Below, piece after piece: positions 32,446 to 37,069 of a stretch of DNA of 37,069 bases. A model generated the notes under the pieces. It ran no database searches. It had not been told where the DNA came from and saw only the letters and a program-made list of their open reading frames with translations. Source of the DNA: an uncultured Collinsella sp. (GTDB lineage: Bacteria > Actinomycetota > Coriobacteriia > Coriobacteriales > Coriobacteriaceae); the NCBI GenBank assembly GCA_934630855.1, contig CAKTWW010000017.1, positions 1-37,069 of the forward strand. The letters are read 5' to 3'. A program made the position numbers and the translations under genes. Every line of letters begins with the position of its first letter. Position 1 is the stretch's first letter.

Positions 32446-33699
32446 CTAGTCCGCGAGCTTCTCCACTTGGTCGAGCATCTTATCGAGCTTCGCCTTTGCC
32501 TCGGCCTTGACCTTCTCGGCCTCTTCGTGGGCCTTGGCCTTCTGGGCGGCCTTTTCCTCGGCTTCGGGATCAACGACGACCAGATTGGACGCATCGTGCT
32601 CAACGAGCTTAAGCGCATGCTCGGGGCAGACCTTGACGCAGGCGCCGCAACCCAGGCAATACGTTGACTCCAGCGCAAAGCGGCCGCTTCCCACCAGATC
32701 GCAGGCAAACGTGGGGCACACGTTGACGCACTCGCCGCACGACGTGCACTTGTCAAAATCGCACTCCGGCGTACTCACCTGCATATTCTGGGCAAGTTCG
32801 GGGTGATTCTGCAGCGTCGAGAGCACCAGCTGACGCCCATGGGTGAGCGAACGGCGACGCTTAGTCGTCGTGGTGCCGCACATGGTGTTGAGCGTGCGCT
32901 CAAGCTGGGTAATCTGGTGACGGTGAGCCTTCAGCTTCTGTGTCACCGATGCCAGTGCTGCCGTTGCCGGGTTGAGCTTGGTCACGGTCAAGCCTGTGGT
33001 GCGGGCGATCTTTTCCATGTACTCTTTGCGCTCATACTCGCGACGCTTATGGCACTTGAGGCTCTTGGGGTCAACTTCCAGACCCATACCCGTACCAGCC
33101 CACTCCTCGGCAGTAGCGATAGCCTCGCCCAGAATGTCCTCGCCACCGGTGTTGCGGCACTTATCGCAAACGCCCAGAGGCAGGTACACACTCACGTTGG
33201 GATAGTCGGCCAGCACCGAGAACCAGGTCTCGGCCGTAATATCGCCCACGCAGGCAACGACGACCTCGTTCTCGCGCGGCATGCGCTTCAACGCGCGCGT
33301 GCAGGTAACGTAGGCGGTCTCGTGACTCGTGGCCGCCGAGACAATGTCGTCGTAGACGTTTTTGGGCGCAAGGCGCGGGGAGATGATCGCCTCCGTCGGG
33401 CAAGCAGCGGCGCACAGGCCGCACTTACGGCAACTGTCGAGGATCTCGATAGCATCTTCCTCGATCTCGATGGCGTTCACCGGGCACACGTCCATGCACG
33501 CGGTGCAGCCGCTCTTCTCGTTCTTGCAAGCCAGGCACGGTATGGTGTTGCCGCGCGGACGCTCCTTGTAGTCGGCAGGGTTCCACTGCGGCGCCGACGG
33601 ATCGAGCGCGTCGGTCACGCCGCCAAGCGGGTCTTTAAAAAAATCCAAGCCCTTGCTGATTTCGATGATGTCATCAAACAGATCGTGTTCCTGCGCCAT
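32446..33699 (-). CDS. Multi-cluster 4Fe-4S ferredoxin-type protein with coiled-coil tail
   Basis: This 417-residue electron-transfer protein has two pairs of 4Fe-4S sites. The N-terminal pair is CTACMDVCPVNAIEI and CRKCGLCAAACPTEAI, preceded by CLACKNEKSGC. The C-terminal pair is CTSCGECVNVCP and CLGCGACVKVCPEHAL. The middle (VVVACVGDITAETWFSVLAD, then GVCDKCR) resembles the sensor-like part of HdrA/MvhD-associated proteins, but no flavin motif is seen. The last 45 residues are a charged coiled coil (KAQKAKAHEEAEKVKAEAKA). GGGAGGGG six bases before the ATG at 33699 sets the start. No redox partner gene adjoins it, so the pathway is unknown. Confidence 0.88.
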   Translation of the reverse strand: MAQEHDLFDDIIEISKGLDFFKDPLGGVTDALDPSAPQWNPADYKERPRGNTIPCLACKNEKSGCTACMDVCPVNAIEIEEDAIEILDSCRKCGLCAAACPTEAIISPRLAPKNVYDDIVSAATSHETAYVTCTRALKRMPRENEVVVACVGDITAETWFSVLADYPNVSVYLPLGVCDKCRNTGGEDILGEAIATAEEWAGTGMGLEVDPKSLKCHKRREYERKEYMEKIARTTGLTVTKLNPATAALASVTQKLKAHRHQITQLERTLNTMCGTTTTKRRRSLTHGRQLVLSTLQNHPELAQNMQVSTPECDFDKCTSCGECVNVCPTFACDLVGSGRFALESTYCLGCGACVKVCPEHALKLVEHDASNLVVVDPEAEEKAAQKAKAHEEAEKVKAEAKAKLDKMLDQVEKLAD

Positions 33700-33788
33700 G
33701 CGCGGCCCCTCCCTGAGCAGTGCAAACAAGCGATAGATAATGATACGCTAACAGCTCGCACCTCGGGCAAATTACATGCAGAGTACCT

Positions 33789-33816
33789 TTGACGGCAAAG
33801 AGCCCTACAATCTAAT
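33789..33816 (+). promoter_or_regulatory. Promoter of the hydroxyacid dehydrogenase gene
   Basis: TTGACG (33789-33794) and TCTAAT (33811-33816) are separated by 16 bp, matching the consensus in 5 of 6 positions each. The ATG lies 40 bp downstream of the -10. Confidence 0.65.
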
Positions 33817-33856
33817 ATCAGCCCCAACGAATAGGTTTATACAGAGGAGCCTATAG

Positions 33857-34813
33857 ATGAAGATTGCACTGCTCGAGCCGCTAGGCGTACCCACGCAGGC
33901 CATCGACGAGCTTGCCGCACCGCTCAAGGAAGCCGGTCACGAGTTTGTCTACTTTGATACCAAGACCACCGATCCGGCCGAGCTTGCCCGTCGTAGCGAG
34001 GGCGCCGAGGTCGTCATGATCGCCAATAACCCCTACCCTGCCGGGGTCGTCGCCGGCGCCGATTCGCTCAAGATGATCGCCGTTGCCTTCACCGGCATCG
34101 ACCACGTGGGGCTTTCCGCCTGCCGCGAGCGCGGTGTTGAGGTACGCAACTGTGCCGGCTACTCCGACGTTTCAGTCGCCGAGCTTACCCTTGGCCTTAC
34201 TATCGATGTACTGCGCAAGGTAGGTGCCGCCGATACCGCCGTTCGCGACGGCAAGACGAGCGCCGGCCTTATGGGCACCGAGATCCGCGGCAAAACCGTG
34301 GGTATCGTGGGCTGCGGTAAGATCGGCTGCGCCACGGGCCGCCTCTTTAAGGCCTTTGGCGCCCGCGTGCTGGGCTATGCCCGCCATGAGCACCCCGAGG
34401 CGGCCGAGGCCGGCATTGAGCAGGTCTCGCTCGAGCAACTGCTTGCCGAGTCCGATATCGTGAGCCTGCACCTGCCCAATAACGATGCCACGCGCAAGTC
34501 CTTTGGTACCGAGCAGTTCGCTCAGATGAAAGATGGCGCCGTCTTTATCAACTGCGCCCGTGGCGCCATCGTGGACAACGACGCCCTTGCCCAGGCGCTC
34601 AACGACGATAAGCTCGCCGGCGCCGGCATCGACGTCTTTGATATGGAGCCGCCGATTCCTGCCGACTACGCGCTCGTCAACGCCAAGAACTGCATCTTCA
34701 CGCCACATGTTGCATTCCTTACGCACGAGGCCATGGAGCGCCGCGCGAAGATTGAGTTCGACAACGTCATCGCCTACGTCGAGGGCCGCGCCCAGAACGT
34801 CTGCGAGCTTTAA
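33857..34813 (+). CDS. D-isomer-specific 2-hydroxyacid dehydrogenase
   Basis: This 318-residue enzyme reduces a 2-keto acid with NAD(P)H, in the SerA/GhrB/LdhA family. The dinucleotide motif is GIVGCGKIGCATGRLFKAFG. The catalytic Arg (NCARGAIVD), Glu (DVFDMEPP) and His (TPHVAF) are all present. After the second strand the sequence is YARHEHPE, with no acidic residue where NAD-preferring members have Asp, so NADP(H) may be favoured. The start MKIALLEPLGVP fits, with GAGGAG upstream. Substrate options are 3-phosphoglycerate, glyoxylate/hydroxypyruvate or pyruvate. Nothing nearby decides this, although two glycerol dehydrogenases follow. A strong terminator separates the two. Confidence 0.92.
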   Translation: MKIALLEPLGVPTQAIDELAAPLKEAGHEFVYFDTKTTDPAELARRSEGAEVVMIANNPYPAGVVAGADSLKMIAVAFTGIDHVGLSACRERGVEVRNCAGYSDVSVAELTLGLTIDVLRKVGAADTAVRDGKTSAGLMGTEIRGKTVGIVGCGKIGCATGRLFKAFGARVLGYARHEHPEAAEAGIEQVSLEQLLAESDIVSLHLPNNDATRKSFGTEQFAQMKDGAVFINCARGAIVDNDALAQALNDDKLAGAGIDVFDMEPPIPADYALVNAKNCIFTPHVAFLTHEAMERRAKIEFDNVIAYVEGRAQNVCEL

Positions 34814-34822
34814 ACAAGCGAA

Positions 34823-34860
34823 GGCGGGGCAGACCTCATCGCGGGTCTGCCCCGTCTTCT
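34823..34860. terminator. Bidirectional terminator between converging genes
   Basis: GGCGGGGCAGACC (34823-34835) pairs with GGTCTGCCCCGTC (34844-34856). TTCTTCCC follows on the plus strand. It lies between the hydroxyacid dehydrogenase stop (34813) and the glycerol dehydrogenase stop (34864). Confidence 0.85.
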
Positions 34861-34863
34861 TCC

Positions 34864-35931
34864 CTACTCTGTACGCATAAGCTCGACGAGTTTTTGTCTG
34901 GTTACCTTTGCCTGCTCGTTGGCCATATTGCGCTCGTTTTTAAAGGCCGCTTCTGCAACACTCTGCAGGTCGGCATCGGAAATCTCGCCAAGGCCCAGCT
35001 CCTCGAGCGTCGTCGGCAGACCAACGCGTTGGCAAAACTCGAGCACCTGATCAAACTCGGGCGCACGCTCCAGGCGCAGCTGCACCGCCAGGCCAAATGC
35101 CACAGCCTCACCATGCATGGCCTTGCACTCGGGCAGAATCGTCAGACCGTTGGCGATGGCATGCGCCAACGCCAAGCCACCGCTCTCAAAGCCGACGCCC
35201 GAGAGCAGAATATTGCACTCGATCAGGCGTTCAACCGCTGGCGATGTACGCCCCTTTTTGAGATCCCGCTTGGCAGCGATACCGCACTCCATAAGTGTGT
35301 CATAGCAGGCACGAGCCGCAACCAGGGCCAAGTGCCCTGGCGCGCCACCGTGCTCGTTGGTGCCGCGCGCCGCGGCGCACGAACGCGCCTCAAAGTACGT
35401 TGCCAGCGCATCGCCCATACCAGCGACCGTCATCCGCAGTGGTGCTGCCGCAACCACGTTGGTATCGACCACGACCAGATCGGGATTTTTGTCGAGTATC
35501 AAGTAGCGGTCGAACGACCCATCCTCGTGATACAGCACCGAAATCGCACTGCACGGGCCGTCCATCGAAGCCGCCGTGGGGCATACACACAACGGCAGCT
35601 CGGCATAAAACGCTACTGCCTTGGCGATATCGAGCATCTTGCCGCCGCCAATGCCCACCACCATGTCGCAATACTCGGCCTGGGCTTCCTGAGCCATTCC
35701 GACAACGGCCTCTTCCGTACACGGACCGTTATAAATCTTAAAGAACGGCTCGCTTAGATCTTCGTTCAGAAATCCATCGACGATCTGCCTGCACAGCCGA
35801 TCCTCGGTGCCCTGGTCAAACAAGACATAGGCAGCGCAGCCCAACCATGACAAATACCTGCCCTGACGCGAAAGTTCGCCCGGCCCCTGAACATACCGGC
35901 CGGGACCGCCATAAACCATAGGAAGCGCCAT
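34864..35931 (-). CDS. Iron/zinc alcohol dehydrogenase, glycerol-dehydrogenase-like, copy 1
   Basis: This 355-residue NAD-dependent dehydrogenase is of the GldA family, oxidising glycerol or a related polyol. The NAD loop is GIGGGKMLDIAKAVA. The metal ligands are Asp in AGMGDALATYFEA and His in LAHAIANG and MHGEAVAFG. TAASMDGPCSAISVLY is conserved, with Met where copy 2 has Thr. The start at 35931 has only an AGGG-like ribosome site. An inverted repeat (35962-35992) lies 31 bp before the ATG. It is the downstream copy of two paralogues separated by a terminator, so it is transcribed independently. Confidence 0.9.
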   Translation of the reverse strand: MALPMVYGGPGRYVQGPGELSRQGRYLSWLGCAAYVLFDQGTEDRLCRQIVDGFLNEDLSEPFFKIYNGPCTEEAVVGMAQEAQAEYCDMVVGIGGGKMLDIAKAVAFYAELPLCVCPTAASMDGPCSAISVLYHEDGSFDRYLILDKNPDLVVVDTNVVAAAPLRMTVAGMGDALATYFEARSCAAARGTNEHGGAPGHLALVAARACYDTLMECGIAAKRDLKKGRTSPAVERLIECNILLSGVGFESGGLALAHAIANGLTILPECKAMHGEAVAFGLAVQLRLERAPEFDQVLEFCQRVGLPTTLEELGLGEISDADLQSVAEAAFKNERNMANEQAKVTRQKLVELMRTE

Positions 35932-35961
35932 ACGAGAATCCGCCCTTCATCAAACAACGAT

Positions 35962-35992
35962 TGGTGCAAAGTAACCTGACCTCTTTGCACCA
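35962..35992. promoter_or_regulatory. Operator-like inverted repeat before glycerol dehydrogenase copy 1
   Basis: TGGTGCAAAG (35962-35971) and CTTTGCACCA (35983-35992) are perfect 10-bp arms with an 11-bp centre. No T-tract follows. It is positioned as a regulator site or leader hairpin of the downstream gene. Confidence 0.6.
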
Positions 35993-35995
35993 TAG

Positions 35996-36031
35996 CAAAA
36001 GGGGCAAAGCCATCTGTTGGCTTTGCCCCTT
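35996..36031 (-). terminator. Terminator of glycerol dehydrogenase copy 2
   Basis: AAGGGGCAAAGCC (35999-36011) pairs perfectly with GGCTTTGCCCCTT (36019-36031). TTTTGC follows on the minus strand, 12 bp after the stop codon at 36044. Confidence 0.9.
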
Positions 36032-36043
36032 CCTTAGCTTGAT

Positions 36044-37069
36044 TTACTCATCCATGAGGTAGTAGTGGCCCAGTGCGTCGGCGCCCAGAATGGCGTTTGC
36101 GACCATCTCGGGCGTCACCTCAAACGGCATGTTGCACATGGTGTCCTCGGGTGCACAGGCGGCCTCGGCAACGATCATGGCCTGCTCGCGCGTAAGCTCG
36201 GCAACGCCAAGTTCCTTCATCGTGACCGGCAGGCCCAGCTCAATGCAGAAGCCCAAGACTTCCTCAAGCTTCTCAGTCGGAGCATCCTCGAGTACCAGCT
36301 GGACGATGGTGCCAAAGGCGACCTTCTCGCCGTGGTACATGCCGTGGCACTCGGGCAGCATCGTCAGGCCATTGTGGATGGCATGAGCAGCAGCAAGGCC
36401 CGAGCTCTCAAAGCCAATGCCCGAAAGCAGCGTATTGGCCTCGATGATATGCTCGACGGCAGGCGTGAGCGCACCCTTCTCCAGCGCGACCTTGGCCTTG
36501 ACGCCATCGGCCATAAGCGTCTCGTAGCAGAGCTTGGCGAGCGCCAGACCGGCCATGCCGCCCTTGCCGCCAGCGCAGGTGCCACCGTCGGCATCATGCG
36601 TCGCCTGGGCCTCAAAGTAGGTTGCGAGCGCATCGCCCATGCCCGCCACCGTCAGGCGCACCGGGCTTGCGGCGATGACCGTGGTGTCCATAAGGACGAT
36701 ATTGGGGTTCGCCTTAAGGAACAGGTACTTGTCGAACTGGCCGTCATCGGTGTAGAGCACCGAGAGCGCCGAGCACGGGGCATCGGTCGAAGCGATGGTG
36801 GGGCAAATGATGACCGGAGACTCCAGGTAGTAGGCAACGGCTTTCGCGGTGTCGAGGATCTTGCCGCCACCGACGCCAACGATGATGTCGCAGCCGTTGT
36901 CGCGAGCGAGCGCAACCAGACGATCGACCTCGCCCTTGGAGCACTCGCCGTTAAAGTCCTCAAACAGCAGCTCGGCCTTAGCCTCGGCAAAGCCGCCCTC
37001 GATCTTGGCACCGACGCGCTTCTTGCCCGAAGGCGTCACGATGACGAGGGCCTTAGCGCCGAGCGGCTC
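36044..37069 (-). CDS. gldA: Glycerol-dehydrogenase-like protein, copy 2 (5' end outside window)
   Basis: This is a second GldA-family polyol dehydrogenase, and its frame is open to the last base of the window. The visible 341 residues begin EPLGAKALVIVTPSGKKR, so only some 20-25 N-terminal residues are missing. The NAD loop is GVGGGKILDTAKAVAYY, ASTDAPCSALSVLYTDDGQF is the family block, and the metal ligands are Asp in GMGDALATYFEA and His in AAHAIHNG and YHGEKVAFG. This copy is closer to standard glycerol dehydrogenase than copy 1 and carries a short Gly-rich insertion near DADGGTCAGGKGG. It ends in its own terminator before copy 1. Confidence 0.92.
   Translation of the reverse strand, partial: EPLGAKALVIVTPSGKKRVGAKIEGGFAEAKAELLFEDFNGECSKGEVDRLVALARDNGCDIIVGVGGGKILDTAKAVAYYLESPVIICPTIASTDAPCSALSVLYTDDGQFDKYLFLKANPNIVLMDTTVIAASPVRLTVAGMGDALATYFEAQATHDADGGTCAGGKGGMAGLALAKLCYETLMADGVKAKVALEKGALTPAVEHIIEANTLLSGIGFESSGLAAAHAIHNGLTMLPECHGMYHGEKVAFGTIVQLVLEDAPTEKLEEVLGFCIELGLPVTMKELGVAELTREQAMIVAEAACAPEDTMCNMPFEVTPEMVANAILGADALGHYYLMDE

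Overview
The window is GC-rich (coding third positions mostly G or C). It reads as a chromosome segment of a gut actinobacterium of the class Coriobacteriia, most like Collinsella. That placement is inferred from gene content: a divergent ParE/ParC pair of the Coriobacteriia/Clostridia kind, a Tat-exported protein with an LAxTG-type anchor, a mannose-class PTS operon, an ATPase with its own upstream repeats, and Actinobacteria-like Shine-Dalgarno sequences. No rRNA, tRNA or CRISPR array was recognised.

Layout. 1-2700: the 3' end of a sensor kinase gene, a free-standing GMP synthase ATP-pyrophosphatase of archaeal type, and a LuxR-type regulator. 2745-7233: a hexamer repeat, then a 1454-residue wall-anchored surface protein. 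7268-9408: a membrane protein with an Xre-type regulator behind a strong promoter, and a lipoprotein; the two transcription units end in homologous terminators. 9409-14210: a structured non-coding stretch with a LexA-like box, then parE-parC. 14239-16149: an AAA ATPase preceded by three 19-bp repeats, a perfect 16-bp inverted repeat, and an iron-sulfur-flavoprotein-like reductase. 16150-19015: a non-coding stretch, then three different SAM methyltransferases in one transcription unit behind a TetR-like operator. 19045-26560 (minus strand): a LevR-like regulator, then PTS EIIB-EIIC-EIID-EIIA, a GH172 glycosidase and a ROK sugar kinase. 26560-27210: gene debris, including a piece of a methylthioadenosine nucleosidase gene. 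27214-37069: full-length guaA, asparaginase, an Xre regulator on a 26-bp perfect palindrome next to a HAD-like protein, ychF with a DUF1648 protein, a multi-cluster ferredoxin protein, a D-2-hydroxyacid dehydrogenase, and two glycerol-dehydrogenase paralogues, the last cut by the window edge.

How the genes work together. The clearest system is the sugar locus. A mannose-class PTS imports and phosphorylates a sugar, a cytoplasmic GH172 enzyme cleaves it, and a ROK kinase phosphorylates the unphosphorylated product, under a LevR homologue that has lost the parts needed to contact sigma-54. GH172 members are known to act on difructose dianhydride I and on D-arabinofuranosides, so a fructose-type or arabinofuranose-type oligosaccharide is a reasonable guess, not a demonstration. 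Other points of interest are the two GMP synthases of apparently different origin, the three-methyltransferase cassette, and several small regulators whose DNA sites can be read directly from the sequence.
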